A stretch of 64,000 nucleotides of DNA, taken from the NCBI RefSeq assembly GCF_031157255.1, contig NZ_JAVIFX010000005.1:62001-126000 (forward strand), given 5' to 3'. Shown piece after piece: positions 15,361 through 24,796 of the stretch (position 1 is the first letter of the stretch; the number at the start of each line of letters is the position of its first letter). The notes under the pieces were generated by a model that worked only from the letters and a program-made list of their open reading frames with translations, made no database searches and was not told where the DNA came from. This DNA comes from Bradyrhizobium sp. LHD-71. GTDB lineage: Bacteria; Pseudomonadota; Alphaproteobacteria; Rhizobiales; Xanthobacteraceae. Made by a program: the position numbers and the translations under genes.

Positions 15361-16338
15361 ATGGGATGGGCTTGCACCTGCGTCCGGCTGGCCACTTTCT
15401 TTCTTCTAACGTTGTTCGTGTCTGCACCCGCTGCAGCTCTAGACTCGTTTCCAACGAAGCCAATCAAGATGATCGTGCCATTTCCGGCTGGGAGCGGATC
15501 CGATGTGTCTGCTCGACGCATCGGACAAATCATCACTCAAGCGACCCAACAGTCGGTTGTCATAGAGAATAAACCCGGTGCAAATGGCTTTATTGCAGCG
15601 CAAGCCGCTGCAACGGCCAAGCCGGACGGATATACGTTATTCTTAACGACCAATACGACTCACTCGGCCAACCCTGCGCTGTTCAAGTCACTACCGTACG
15701 ATCCTGTTCGAGATTTCGCACCAGTGATACGCGTCGGAACGAACGGACTTGCGATTGTGGTGGGCTCGAACAGCGCCTTTAAATCTTTAGATGATCTCAT
15801 CAGTGCTGCCAAGAAAGCGCCTGGCAAACTTGCATTCGGTAGCGGCAGCTCATCGTCGCAAATTGCGAGTGAGATGCTTGCGAGCATGGCTGGAATCAAA
15901 CTTCTTCACGTTCCTTACAAGGGAATGCCGCAGGCGCTAACCGACGTTATGAGCGGGCAGCTTGATTTCATGTCGGCGGATTATACGACATCGACCCCTT
16001 TAATTCAGGCGGGTTCGATGCGTGCTTTGGCAGTCACGGATACAAAGCGGAATCCAAATCTACCAGACGTGCCTACGGTCGTCGAACTAGGACTTCCCAA
16101 GTACGCAATGTATTCCTGGACAGGACTCTTTGCTCCGGCAGGAACTCCAGCTGAGGTCATCGACAAGATCAATTCGACGGTTCGCGCCGGTCTGGAGCAG
16201 GACGATGTCAAGGATACTTACCAGCGGAGTGGGGCGACCGTTTGGACGTCAACGCCAGCTGAACTGGGCGATTTTGTTAAGTCGGAAATGAGTAAGTGGG
16301 CTGACGTGGTCAAAGCTGCGGGAATAGCCCCTGAATAG
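15361..16338 (+). CDS. Bug-family periplasmic solute receptor
   Basis: A 325-residue receptor. The signal peptide CVRLATFFLLTLFVSAPAAA is followed by FPTKPIKMIVPFPAGSGSD, VIENKPGANGFIAAQAAATA, KPDGYTLFLTTN, LPYDPVRDFAPV, HVPYKGMPQALTDVMSGQLD and the C-terminal MSKWADVVKAAGI. ATG 15361 is used because GGAGGG lies 7 nt upstream and the signal peptide begins there; the frame to 15256 would add 35 basic residues. It stands alone between gene remnants and an intergenic region, with no catabolic partner, so the ligand is unknown. Codon use is slightly more AT-rich to the eye than its neighbours. Confidence 0.93.
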   Translation: MGWACTCVRLATFFLLTLFVSAPAAALDSFPTKPIKMIVPFPAGSGSDVSARRIGQIITQATQQSVVIENKPGANGFIAAQAAATAKPDGYTLFLTTNTTHSANPALFKSLPYDPVRDFAPVIRVGTNGLAIVVGSNSAFKSLDDLISAAKKAPGKLAFGSGSSSSQIASEMLASMAGIKLLHVPYKGMPQALTDVMSGQLDFMSADYTTSTPLIQAGSMRALAVTDTKRNPNLPDVPTVVELGLPKYAMYSWTGLFAPAGTPAEVIDKINSTVRAGLEQDDVKDTYQRSGATVWTSTPAELGDFVKSEMSKWADVVKAAGIAPE

Positions 16339-16786
16339 AGATGCAACAGGCTTGCTGCGAGAATTGCAATCAAGTGCTTAAGGAGAAGGCCGCAATCCAG
16401 CGCGATATCAAACAAGTAACGCGCCGACCGGTGTGGCCATCATCAGCAAGGCCTGCAAGAAGTCACAGCGGCCGTGAGAGCAGCTGGAGAGCATGTGACG
16501 CGCGGCGTAAGGACAGTGAAGCGCCTTGCGAAGGGTGATTTGCCATGAGTTTCCACTCCTGAGCCGTTTTGTGACATTCGATAGCTGAACGTCTTCCCAC
16601 GTACCTGCCGACGTGAGGGATGGTTTCGACCAATTCGATCTCTGTCCAGCCTTGTCGCCGGGCGATCTCGATATGAGTCATCAATTCGCCTTGGACGCCC
16701 ATGGCAGCGTCAGTCACCGCGCAAAATCAGTGTACGCGTGAGATCGATACCCTCCCTTAACCAGAGAGTCAAAGAAGGAGAAGACG
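16339..16786. other. Gap with one doubtful small minus-strand frame
   Basis: A minus-strand frame at 16463-16678 reads MTHIEIARRQGWTEIELVET and continues IPHVGRYVGRRSAIEC; it has protein-like composition but no family I recognise and no clear ribosome-binding site. The right end holds the strong ribosome-binding site AAGAAGGAG of the next gene. Confidence 0.3.
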
Positions 16787-18397
16787 ATGCTCAAAGCAAG
16801 ACAAGTAGCCCCACTCCTTTTGTCGCTCTTGCTAGTGTCCCTGCCTGTTATCTCGGCCACGCCGGCTATGGCGCAGAAGCAGGGAGGCACGCTGCGTCTC
16901 TACCAGCTCGATAACCCGCCCTCCGCATCGCTGCATGAAGAGTCGACCATCACCGCGGTCACTCCATTCTCGGGCATCTACAACAACCTGGTGATGTTCG
17001 ATCCGTTTAAGCCGCACGAGAGCCTCGATACTATCGTGCCGGATCTCGCGGAGAGCTGGACGTGGGACGCTAACCGCACGAGGCTGACCTTCAAACTGCA
17101 TCAAGGCGTTACATGGCACGACGGCAAGGCATTTACAGCGAAGGACGTCCAGTGTACGTGGCGCATGCTGATCGGCAAGTCAGACAATGCCGACTTCCGC
17201 CGCAACCCGCGCCGGGTTTGGTGGTCGCGTGTCGAAGACGTAACGACCAATGGCGACTTCGAAGCGACATTTGAACTCAATCAGCCGCAGCCGAGCCTGC
17301 TGGTGCTGCTGGCGAGTTCATTCTCGCCAGTTTATCCCTGCCACGTGGCGCAGAACGTGATGCGTACGCGCCCAGTCGGAACCGGCCCCTTCAAGCTTGC
17401 CGAAATCAAGCGCGGTGACTCCATCCGTCTGACACGCAACCCGCACTACTTCAAGAAGGGCAAGCCCTACCTCGACGAAATCACCTTCAAGATAGTCGAA
17501 AGCCAGGCGACCCGCCTGCTGGCCTTTCAGACTGGTGAATTCGACATCACCTTTCCTTCAGACGTCCACGTGCCGCTGTTCAAGGACCTACAGGCACGCA
17601 CGCCGTCCGCAGTATGCAAGATGACCACGACCGGCACACTGACGACGTTATTGGTCAACCGCCTCAATCCACCGTTCGACAGGGTCGCAATTCGCGATGC
17701 GGTGTCGCTCGCTATCGATCGCAACGCGATGAATACAATTCTGTTGGAAGGTAAGGGCCTGATTGGCGGAGCCATGCTGCCGAAACCCGCTGGCGAGTGG
17801 GGTATGCCGAAGAGTATGCTAGAGTCACTGCCCGGCTATGGGCCTGACAGCGCCAAGAATGTCGCCGACGCCCGCGAACTCATGAAACAGGCAGGCTTTA
17901 ACGAGAGAAATCCGCTAAAGATGAAGATCCAGACGCGCAATCTCGCGACCTATCGAAATCCCGCGGTGCTGATGATCGATCAACTCAAGAAGATTTTTAT
18001 TGAAGCTGAACTGGAAGTTCTCGACTCGACGCAATGGTACGCGCGCTTGACCCGCAAGGACTACACGCTGGCGCTAAACGGTATGGGGGTCGCGGTCGAC
18101 GATCCCGATGGCAATATCGTCGAGAACTACGCCTGCGGCTCCGACCGAAACTACACGCAGTATTGCGATGCAAATGTTGACAAGCTGCTGGCCGAGCAGT
18201 CGCGGGAACCTGACCGCGAGAAGCGCAAGAAAATTGTCTGGGAGATCGAGCAGTATCTGGTCAAGGACACCGCGCGTCCGGTGATCCAGTTCAGCGTTGC
18301 CGGCAACTGCTGGCATAACTACGTCAAAAACTACGTACCGCACGACAATAGCCAGTATAATTACACTCGCTTTGAGGATGTGTGGCTAGACAAATAA
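16787..18397 (+). CDS. ABC transporter binding protein, family 5 (DppA/OppA-type)
   Basis: A 536-residue periplasmic protein for peptides, opines or other oligomeric solutes. The signal peptide (VAPLLLSLLLVSLPVISATPAMA) precedes QKQGGTLRLYQLDNPPSA. Family landmarks: VPDLAESWTWDANRTRLTF, FKLHQGVTWHDGKAFTAKDV, VGTGPFKLAEIKRGDSIRLT, RNPHYFKKGKPYLDEITFK and FDRVAIRDAVSLAIDRNA. AAGAAGGAG precedes the ATG. No permease or ATPase genes accompany it; it stands alone, downstream of a lone Bug gene and upstream of a non-coding stretch. Confidence 0.93.
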   Translation: MLKARQVAPLLLSLLLVSLPVISATPAMAQKQGGTLRLYQLDNPPSASLHEESTITAVTPFSGIYNNLVMFDPFKPHESLDTIVPDLAESWTWDANRTRLTFKLHQGVTWHDGKAFTAKDVQCTWRMLIGKSDNADFRRNPRRVWWSRVEDVTTNGDFEATFELNQPQPSLLVLLASSFSPVYPCHVAQNVMRTRPVGTGPFKLAEIKRGDSIRLTRNPHYFKKGKPYLDEITFKIVESQATRLLAFQTGEFDITFPSDVHVPLFKDLQARTPSAVCKMTTTGTLTTLLVNRLNPPFDRVAIRDAVSLAIDRNAMNTILLEGKGLIGGAMLPKPAGEWGMPKSMLESLPGYGPDSAKNVADARELMKQAGFNERNPLKMKIQTRNLATYRNPAVLMIDQLKKIFIEAELEVLDSTQWYARLTRKDYTLALNGMGVAVDDPDGNIVENYACGSDRNYTQYCDANVDKLLAEQSREPDREKRKKIVWEIEQYLVKDTARPVIQFSVAGNCWHNYVKNYVPHDNSQYNYTRFEDVWLDK

Positions 18398-18810
18398 GCC
18401 GCATTGAGAAAGGTGACGTTCGATCCTCTTGATCTTCGATAGGAAGACCAAGGTCTGCTTCAATCATAATCTGTCGATCCTGAAGGTGGCAAGCGCCGCG
18501 ATAGGGACCGCGGCTCACGGCAGCCGGTGGTCTTTTGTTCGAGCGTGTCGCTCGAGAGACGAGGCGCGGCCGTGAGGGACAACATGACGGCGGAGTTGCG
18601 GCGCGCGATCCGCGTTTTCGTATCGATCTTTCGCGAATGAAGAGTTTTATGCGGAACTCGCGCAGGGCACCTTTCCGAAAGCGTCTTGAGGTTGATCGCC
18701 AAGTCAAACCTTGTCGGTAGTTCGACAGTAGTAGCGCCAGCTTTTCGTTTCCTAGAATCTTGTCGACTCGAGAATCTCCCTGTCGTGCCATCTCAACAAG
18801 TCAGGCGCGT
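18398..18810. other. Gap between convergent units, nothing recognised
   Basis: No reading frame with protein-like composition and no clear hairpin terminator. It separates the family 5 binding protein from the convergent Rieske/amidohydrolase operon. Confidence 0.35.
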
Positions 18811-19221
18811 TCAAAATTCCAGAACGATATAACGATCCTCGACAGTCACCGGAACGGTTTCGGCCTGAAAAAGTCCGCGCGTCAGTGCCTCGCCGGTTTC
18901 GACAACGACGGGAATGCTGCGCGCACGCGTTGCGCTGTCACACCAGGATTGGCCGGTCTTGATCTCGAACAACCAGCCATGCCACGGGCAACGCACCATC
19001 TCTCCGCGCTGGATCAGCCGATACGTGCCGGGCATATCGGAATCGGGGCGACCAACGATATCGCCGCGACAGACCGCGGCTCCCTCATGCGGGCAACGAT
19101 TGACTAGGGCGTAGAAGGCGTTGTCGATGTTGTAGACACCGATCTCGCGCCCCGCGGCGCTAACGATTTTGCATTGTCCCGGCGGGATCTGGCTTGCGAG
19201 CGCAACGACGTATTTCGCCAT
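18811..19221 (-). CDS. Rieske [2Fe-2S] ferredoxin-like protein
   Basis: A 136-residue small electron-transfer protein. The Rieske cluster ligands are Cys43 and His45 in NRCPHEGAAVCRGD and Cys78 and His81 in VRCPWHGWLFEI. The start ATG 19221 shares one base with the stop of the amidohydrolase gene (TGATG), so the two are translationally coupled. The spacing between the two ligand pairs (33 residues) is longer than in most Rieske ferredoxins because of the insert RPDSDMPGTYRLIQ. No oxygenase large subunit is nearby, so its electron acceptor is unknown. Confidence 0.9.
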   Translation of the reverse strand: MAKYVVALASQIPPGQCKIVSAAGREIGVYNIDNAFYALVNRCPHEGAAVCRGDIVGRPDSDMPGTYRLIQRGEMVRCPWHGWLFEIKTGQSWCDSATRARSIPVVVETGEALTRGLFQAETVPVTVEDRYIVLEF

Positions 19222-20339
19222 CAATCGAGGCCGTAAAATGCCAGCGCGTTGTCGCGCATGATCATCCGCTTCTGCGCGTCCGGAATGTGCGTCCTGAAGG
19301 CGTAGCGCGGATCGTCCTGATCCCAGTGCGGATAGTCCGTCGAGAACATCACGCGATCCCATCCGATCCACTCGAGTATATCGAGAAGATCCTCGCGTCG
19401 TTTCGGCTCCTCGATCGGCTGCGTCGTGACCCAAATGTGGTCGTGAATGTATTCGGACGGCAAGCGCCTGAGATGCGGCACCTCATCCCGCATGCGCGTG
19501 AAGTGCTTGTCGAGCCGCCACTTCAAGGCGGGGAGCCAGGCAAAGCCGCCTTCGACCAGGACCGCCTTCAGCTTAGGCACTCGCTCGAAGACGCCTTCAA
19601 TCACGAGGCTTGTGGTCAGCGCTTCGTTGGTCTGCACATAAGACGGATGCTCCTCGTGATAGTAGGACGGCCATCCGGTGCCGGTCGGCGGATGGCCGCC
19701 GACACCGCCAAGATGCAAAGCAATTGGAAAACCGTTCGCGGCGCAGGCCTCGAGAATCGGCAGATAGCGCCGACGGCCGAGCGGCTCAATGCTGCGCGGC
19801 GGGATCATCACCTGCGCAAATCTCCTATCGCCCGCGCGCTTCTCGATTTCTCCAATTGCGGCGTTTTGGTTCTCGAGGCTGATCTGCACGGAGCCGAGAA
19901 GCCGTGACTCGCGGTCACTCCATACCGTGGCCTGCCAGTCGTTCATAGCGGTGGCCAGCGCCGCGCCGAAATCGACGTTGCGCTCATCGGACGCGCCGCC
20001 GCCGAGCGGCAACATGATGCCGTGCCGTACTTCGAACAAATCGAGCAACTGGGAACGCATCAACTCAAGGTCAGAGCCGGGCGGGCCACCGTTCGAGGGC
20101 CAGGCATTACCGCGCATGCCATTGCCGGGGCTGATGCGGGGGTAACTCGATGTCGCGGCAAATGGCCCTCGCGAGCGGCGGCCTACGGTCGCGGCATGCT
20201 CGCGCCAGCGCTTCGGCAGAAATTCCTGAAGCTCGGTGGGCGACTTGAACATTGGGTGGATGTCGCAATCGACAAAGCCGAGATGCGCTTTTCCTTCGGT
20301 TTCGACCGGCGATTTGGCATTCGCTAGATGGATGTTCAT
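19221..20339 (-). CDS. Amidohydrolase family 2 protein (metal-dependent hydrolase/decarboxylase)
   Basis: A 372-residue TIM-barrel metal enzyme of the ACMSD/gamma-resorcylate decarboxylase-like group (amidohydrolase_2). The metal motif near the N terminus is GFVDCDIHPM (Asp24, Asp26, His28). FPIALHLGG carries the barrel histidine and FSTDYPHWDQDDP the C-terminal catalytic Asp. It sits 5 nt after a paralogue of similar length in the same operon and is coupled to the Rieske gene. Candidate reactions are hydrolysis or decarboxylation of a ring-derived acid; the substrate is not evident. Confidence 0.9.
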   Translation of the reverse strand: MNIHLANAKSPVETEGKAHLGFVDCDIHPMFKSPTELQEFLPKRWREHAATVGRRSRGPFAATSSYPRISPGNGMRGNAWPSNGGPPGSDLELMRSQLLDLFEVRHGIMLPLGGGASDERNVDFGAALATAMNDWQATVWSDRESRLLGSVQISLENQNAAIGEIEKRAGDRRFAQVMIPPRSIEPLGRRRYLPILEACAANGFPIALHLGGVGGHPPTGTGWPSYYHEEHPSYVQTNEALTTSLVIEGVFERVPKLKAVLVEGGFAWLPALKWRLDKHFTRMRDEVPHLRRLPSEYIHDHIWVTTQPIEEPKRREDLLDILEWIGWDRVMFSTDYPHWDQDDPRYAFRTHIPDAQKRMIMRDNALAFYGLD

Positions 20340-20344
20340 GCCGC

Positions 20345-21436
20345 TTACTCCAAGGAATCACGGGCCGTGTGCGACAATCGAGGGTAGGTCATCAGCGGAT
20401 TGTCGAACAGCATCTTCCTGACCAGCGCATCCGGTAAACCATCGGGAACGGCATCGTCGCCGTCGAAATGCCAGTGCGGATAGTCGGTCGAGAACAATAG
20501 GATGTCCTCTGAGCCAAGCTGTTCGAGCAGACGCTCGAGCTGTTCGCGGCGCGATGGCGCGTCGAACGGCTGAATAGTGAAACGGACATGGTCGCGAATG
20601 ACCTCCCCGGGCGCCTGATGCAGCCATGGCACTTCGAAGCGAACCGCGCGCCAGGTCTTGTCCGCGCGCCAAATCGTGCCCGGCAGCCAGGTCACCCCCG
20701 ATTCCATCATCACGATCTTGAGCTCAGGAAACTTGACGAAGACGCCCTCGGTAACGAGGCTCAGTAGCTGGGCCGCGAAGGCCTGCGCCTGCGCCACATA
20801 GTCTTCGAGATAGTAAGATGGCCAGCCGATCGACGAAGGCGGGTGCCGGTAGTTGCTGCCAGCGTGAATGCCGATCGGCAGCTTGTGGAACTCTGCGGCG
20901 CGATAGATGGGCCAGTAGGATCGGCGCCCAAGCGGTCGCTCGCCCATCGCCAACATTAGTATCTGCACAAAGCGTCTATCGATTGCGACGCGTTCGATCT
21001 CTTCGGCGGCGAGCTCGGGGCTTTCCGCGGGAACGACAATCGATGCGCGCAAGCGCGGATCGCGATCGAGCCATTCCTTCGCGAGCCAATCGTTGGTCGC
21101 CTTGCAAAAGGCCAGGCTCATGTCCTCACTAAGCATGATTTGCGTGCCGTGGATGCAATTGCACACGGCAAATTTGAGCTTGAATTGATCTAGCACTTTC
21201 GATTTGAGGTCGCCGAAATGCGATCCTGGCAAAGCGCCGTCCGAGGCCTGCCAATCCGGCCGCACCGAGAGCGGTGCGCGCGGCGGCAGGCTGCTCATCT
21301 GGTAACTCTGGCTTTCGACGCCGCGGATTCGGACGTGATCCGCCCAATATTCATCGAGGAACGGCACCAGCGTGCGGGTCTGTGGCACCGCAATATGGAG
21401 GTCGCAATCGATGGCGCCTGGTAGGGGTGCCGGCAA
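20345..21436 (-). CDS. Amidohydrolase family 2 protein (paralogue of the next gene)
   Basis: A 363-residue enzyme with GAIDCDLHIAVP (Asp10, Asp12, His14), LPIGIHAGSNYRHPPSS (barrel His) and LLFSTDYPHWHFDGDD. The sequence blocks YPHW, GWPSYY and GVFVKFPELKIV match the neighbouring paralogue, so the pair arose by duplication; they differ in the N-terminal substrate-facing region. The start codon is a TTG at 21436 without a convincing ribosome-binding site, so the true start is uncertain by a few codons. It is the first gene of the amidohydrolase-amidohydrolase-Rieske operon. Confidence 0.88.
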   Translation of the reverse strand: MPAPLPGAIDCDLHIAVPQTRTLVPFLDEYWADHVRIRGVESQSYQMSSLPPRAPLSVRPDWQASDGALPGSHFGDLKSKVLDQFKLKFAVCNCIHGTQIMLSEDMSLAFCKATNDWLAKEWLDRDPRLRASIVVPAESPELAAEEIERVAIDRRFVQILMLAMGERPLGRRSYWPIYRAAEFHKLPIGIHAGSNYRHPPSSIGWPSYYLEDYVAQAQAFAAQLLSLVTEGVFVKFPELKIVMMESGVTWLPGTIWRADKTWRAVRFEVPWLHQAPGEVIRDHVRFTIQPFDAPSRREQLERLLEQLGSEDILLFSTDYPHWHFDGDDAVPDGLPDALVRKMLFDNPLMTYPRLSHTARDSLE

Positions 21437-21518
21437 GGCTGTTTTCCCAGAGCGAACAAGTCTTGAAACTCTATGCGGTTACCGCCGTCAAATCCATGGT
21501 GAAAGTCACAGATCTGCA

Positions 21519-21755
21519 ATGTCATCGCGACTCGAACGTGTGACCTTTGCCTTTATGGCCTTGCTCGTTCCATTCGCCAATGGCCCAGATCCGCCCGATC
21601 CGCGATATCTGTCGCCAACGCACCCGTACCGTTGGCCGGATAGAGAGTTGTTACGGCGAGGGCCGAACGAAGATCAACGCATTGAAGTCCTAGAGATTGC
21701 CGCCGAGTTCGAATCCCATGCATTCTGGGCGCGGGCGCGTGAGTTTTTGTCCTAG
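21519..21755 (+). CDS. Small hypothetical protein
   Basis: A 78-residue frame beginning MSSRLERVTFAFMALLVPFA and ending FWARAREFLS. A short hydrophobic N terminus could be a membrane anchor or signal. The acidic, helical C-terminal part (DQRIEVLEIAAEFESHAF) looks coding. No family recognised. It lies divergent from the amidohydrolase operon and convergent with the membrane protein gene. The ribosome-binding site is weak. Confidence 0.35.
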   Translation: MSSRLERVTFAFMALLVPFANGPDPPDPRYLSPTHPYRWPDRELLRRGPNEDQRIEVLEIAAEFESHAFWARAREFLS

Positions 21756-21812
21756 CCTTAGAATGTGTTCGTGCGCTTTGCGCCTTCAAAACATCGACCG
21801 ACTGCCCCACCT

Positions 21813-22181
21813 CTAGCGGAACGGTGGAGATAGAAACTCGGTGGGCTGTACACTTTCACCAACGACTTGAAGATCGATCCTGCTGATCAGTTCCGAACGG
21901 TGCACTTCAGCAGCGCTCATGGCGGCCATCGTCTGTCGCAACGTACCGACGTTTGATCCGAGCGACACAATCCCGCCTAACACCACAGCGATCGATGCGA
22001 TGGCAGCGACCTGATTGAATCCGAATAGGCCGAGTATAGTAACGAGCAGCAATACGACGCCGCCGGCGATTGCCGCTTTGGAAACCATTATGATCTTTCG
22101 GCATCTCTCGGAAACTTCGGCAAGTTCCTCGAGTTGCGCTTCGATCCGTGAAACTTCGTCGCTCGGATTGTTCTCGTCCAT
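21813..22181 (-). CDS. Small membrane protein, two transmembrane helices
   Basis: A 122-residue protein. The N-terminal part is a coiled-coil-like acidic helix (SRIEAQLEELAEVSERCRKI). It is followed by two membrane segments, AAIAGGVVLLLVTILGLFGF and AAIASIAVVLGGIVSLGSN, and an amphipathic tail (AAMSAAEVHRSELISRIDL). I recall close look-alikes as conserved hypothetical proteins in Bradyrhizobium-type genomes. ATG 22181 is chosen over 22190 because the family start MDENNP lies there. Function unknown. Confidence 0.75.
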   Translation of the reverse strand: MDENNPSDEVSRIEAQLEELAEVSERCRKIIMVSKAAIAGGVVLLLVTILGLFGFNQVAAIASIAVVLGGIVSLGSNVGTLRQTMAAMSAAEVHRSELISRIDLQVVGESVQPTEFLSPPFR

Positions 22182-22784
22182 CAGATTCAAGTTTAGATCC
22201 GCATGGTTGACCGTCGGAAGTAGCGGGGGGTCTGCTCACTCCGTCCCTGAGCGCTACAGGCATCCATCACGATCGACGAAATGCCCACTCAGAGCAAAAC
22301 CGACGCGCGGGTAGCCTCTCGCTTTCAGACGATCTTAGTTTGCCGACTCCAGAGGTAGCAACACCAGTTACATGTCATTGCCGCCTTGTTTGGCGCGTAC
22401 ACTCGGGCGAAACCGAGATCCAGCATATCGAGTTCCGCCGCGGCTCCTCCGAATATCACCCAAACATCGGCGAGGTCCGCTTTGGCCTCATGAACGGACA
22501 TTGTTAGCTTGAAGCCAAGCGTCCTCTAAGGCCAAGAGCAGACGTTTAGAGATCATAAAGCTTGCGGTGGCGATCGCGCCAAGCAGCAATCGTCAGGTGA
22601 GGATCGCGGGCGTCGTGCCGCGCGACAGCCAAGCGACCCTCAACACTGGGACGTGAGACTCCTCGTCGGCAGCGTTCGCCGACGGTGCCTTGAAGCGCTC
22701 GCCGAGCTCACTGAAGTCGACAGTCTTGAAGGGTCATGCCGCCCTTGCCGTCGGGCACAGGCACGAACTTGGTGCCCAGGGCGT
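22182..22784. other. Gap with possible small minus-strand frames
   Basis: A 58-residue minus-strand frame (22501-22325) starts MSVHEAKADLADVWVIFGG. A degenerate minus-strand segment after the Bug stop reads GTKFVPVPDGKGGMTL (near 22750) and then, in another frame, VDFSELGERFKAPSANAADE, stopping near 22595. The second looks like the remains of a gene tail with a frameshift. Neither can be assigned. Confidence 0.35.
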
Positions 22785-23774
22785 CTACTCTGGTTGAATG
22801 CCAAGTTGCTTCAAGGCTGCAATTAGTGCGGCCGAGTCATTGGTAAACCTCTTTTTCGCCTCTGCGGCCGGAATGGCAGGATCCAGATGAAACTGGTCGG
22901 TTGCCTGCTGAACACGCGAATCTTTGCCGCCCAGAACCAATGCTTCAGAGAGCTTTTCCAGAATATCTTCGGGTGTTTGGGCCGGTGCCCAGAACCCAAC
23001 ATAGCCACGAATATGCGACGCCTGCGACTTAAGGCCCTGCTCAGCCAAAGTCGGGACGTCGGGAAAGGCCCGGTTTCTTGTTCCCACCGACGCAATCAGC
23101 TTGCCCCGCCCGGCTTGTAGAATCGGCAACGTCGGAGCCGTGCTGCCGACCCCAATGTCGGTTGAACCAGCCATAAAATCGGACCACATGGGAGCTTCGC
23201 CACGATAATGGATAGGCTCGATTTTCAATCCGTACTGCTGATTGAGCTCTGAAGCCACCAAGTGTGGCGTCGAACCGATGGCATATGTAGCCATGCTGAG
23301 CTTGTCGGCTTTCTTTGCGAACTCCACAAACTCTTTGAGATTTCTGACGCCGGTGTCGGGCTGTACGACGACCAAACTACCACTACCAGCAACGATCGTT
23401 ACGATTTCGAAATCCCTCTCAGGATCGTAGGATAGATTCTTCATCGTAACGCGATTCTGAATCATCGTTGTCGAGATGGAGGCCATGAGGGTGTAGCCAT
23501 CGGGGCGCGCTTGCTTGACGTCGAGGGCGCCGACAGTCCCGGAGCCACCACCTTTGTTCTCAACGACAAAGGGCTGACCAAAGTGACGGCTGAGAAACTC
23601 CGAGTATGCTCTTGCCACGACATCGGTCGAGCCGCCTGGTGGATAACCGCACACGACCCGCACGGGTTTTGTTGGCCACGCGGCTTGCCCAGAAGCTCGC
23701 CAGCCGAGCAATGCCGAACTGGCGATCGCCGTTCCTGTTGCAATAAGTGACCTGCGATTCATGCGCTTAGCCAT
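22785..23774 (-). CDS. Bug-family periplasmic solute receptor (twin-arginine-like leader)
   Basis: A 329-residue receptor. The leader MNRRSLIATGTAIASSALLG has an RR motif like many Bug proteins of this group. Mature start WPTKPVRVVCGYPPGGSTD, then VVENKGGGSGTVGALDVKQA, RPDGYTLMAS, LSYDPERDFEIV, IEPIHYRGEAPMWSDFMAG and a C terminus ending LKQLGIQPE. It stands alone, with an exceptional 20-bp palindrome about 50 nt upstream of the ATG (23825-23844). No catabolic genes are attached, and a decayed LysR remnant lies 0.4 kb upstream. Confidence 0.93.
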   Translation of the reverse strand: MAKRMNRRSLIATGTAIASSALLGWRASGQAAWPTKPVRVVCGYPPGGSTDVVARAYSEFLSRHFGQPFVVENKGGGSGTVGALDVKQARPDGYTLMASISTTMIQNRVTMKNLSYDPERDFEIVTIVAGSGSLVVVQPDTGVRNLKEFVEFAKKADKLSMATYAIGSTPHLVASELNQQYGLKIEPIHYRGEAPMWSDFMAGSTDIGVGSTAPTLPILQAGRGKLIASVGTRNRAFPDVPTLAEQGLKSQASHIRGYVGFWAPAQTPEDILEKLSEALVLGGKDSRVQQATDQFHLDPAIPAAEAKKRFTNDSAALIAALKQLGIQPE

Positions 23775-23824
23775 CTGTCGGATCCTCCGTGTTCTTATTT
23801 TAGTGTTCGATTGTAGACAGTGTT

Positions 23825-23844
23825 GCCACTACAACTGTAGTGGC
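23825..23844. promoter_or_regulatory. 20-bp near-perfect palindrome upstream of a Bug gene (operator)
   Basis: GCCACTACA and TGTAGTGGC are perfect 9-bp inverted arms around AC. The two-base centre argues for a protein-binding operator, not an RNA hairpin. TACAAT on the minus strand (23815-23810) is a possible -10 box immediately downstream. No regulator gene adjoins it. Confidence 0.6.
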
Positions 23845-24144
23845 CTGCGTATGGATTGTGAAGCAGCTCGCGACTGCATGCCATCCGCGCTGTGAACGCC
23901 GCGCAAAGACTGAATGCAGTGCGCGTGCAACGCCGCGGTATTCGATCTGTGCCGCCTACCCTCGCATTCAGTCTCGTCATTGCGGAAATGCACACTAAAG
24001 CTATCGTTTGAGTTTTGAGAGAGTCGGCCGCGAATCACGCAACTGAGTTAAAAGTCCGCTTGCGCCCTCCACTGATGACCAGACATCGTGCGTGCGACAA
24101 TGCGCCTTCACTAAGGGACAATAACTGCCAGTTGGAGCGGCGAG

Positions 24145-24291
24145 GTCCCGGGGTTTGCCATACTTGAAGCACCGAGCTTGCGGGAATCGAAGAACCTGGT
24201 TGAACTCGGTGATGACGAGCTCTTCGTTCGAGCCACGCATGTTGGAGAACGGATTTTCTCAGTTGGCGCCCGGCAGCTTGTCGCGAAATAA
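24145..24291 (+). pseudogene. Remnant of a LysR-type HTH region
   Basis: The plus strand reads SLRESKNLVELGDDELFVRA and then THG, the wing region of a LysR DNA-binding domain (compare DDELFVRTATG in the gene at 13455). It then needs a frameshift near 24240 to continue as FSVGARQLVAK before a stop at 24289-24291. The HTH itself and the effector domain are absent. Confidence 0.65.
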
Positions 24292-24796
24292 CGCAAGCAG
24301 TGCCGCGGAGGAACGATAGAACCTGCGAGGTGTTGGACCTCGATGATCTGGTTCCGGAGGAAATGATGAGCGCACCGGTCTCGACGTGTTCAACAAGACG
24401 CTGCAGAGCCTCGGCCTTCGACGGTACTACTCGGGCAACTCGTCGCCAGACATCTTCCGTTTCTCCGGGTCAGTCGCAAGGCGTCTAATCAGCTCGCACT
24501 CAGCGGCGTCAGCGATGACCTTCTCGCGCCTTCAAGTCTTGCACGTTTCTGACTCTCTGTATGGCGAATGTGACGCCGATGCTTTATATGTTCGAGCAGT
24601 CTGGCGCGTTCAGGAATGCCAGCAGCTTTCCAACCAGCTCAAATCGACAGAAAATTTTAAAATTGCTGGAATGAATGTTTGTACACCCCAATAGAGGGCT
24701 TTGATGTGGATCAACGACGAGGTGCGCGCTGTTCGCTGGAGGCGCGGCCTTTCGCAAGCGTAGTTCGTGAACATTTTTTTATGTGGAGGCAGACTC
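24292..24796. other. Gap, nothing recognised
   Basis: No frame with recognisable protein pattern. The right end holds the GGAGG ribosome-binding site (about 24783-24787) of the next small gene. Confidence 0.35.
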
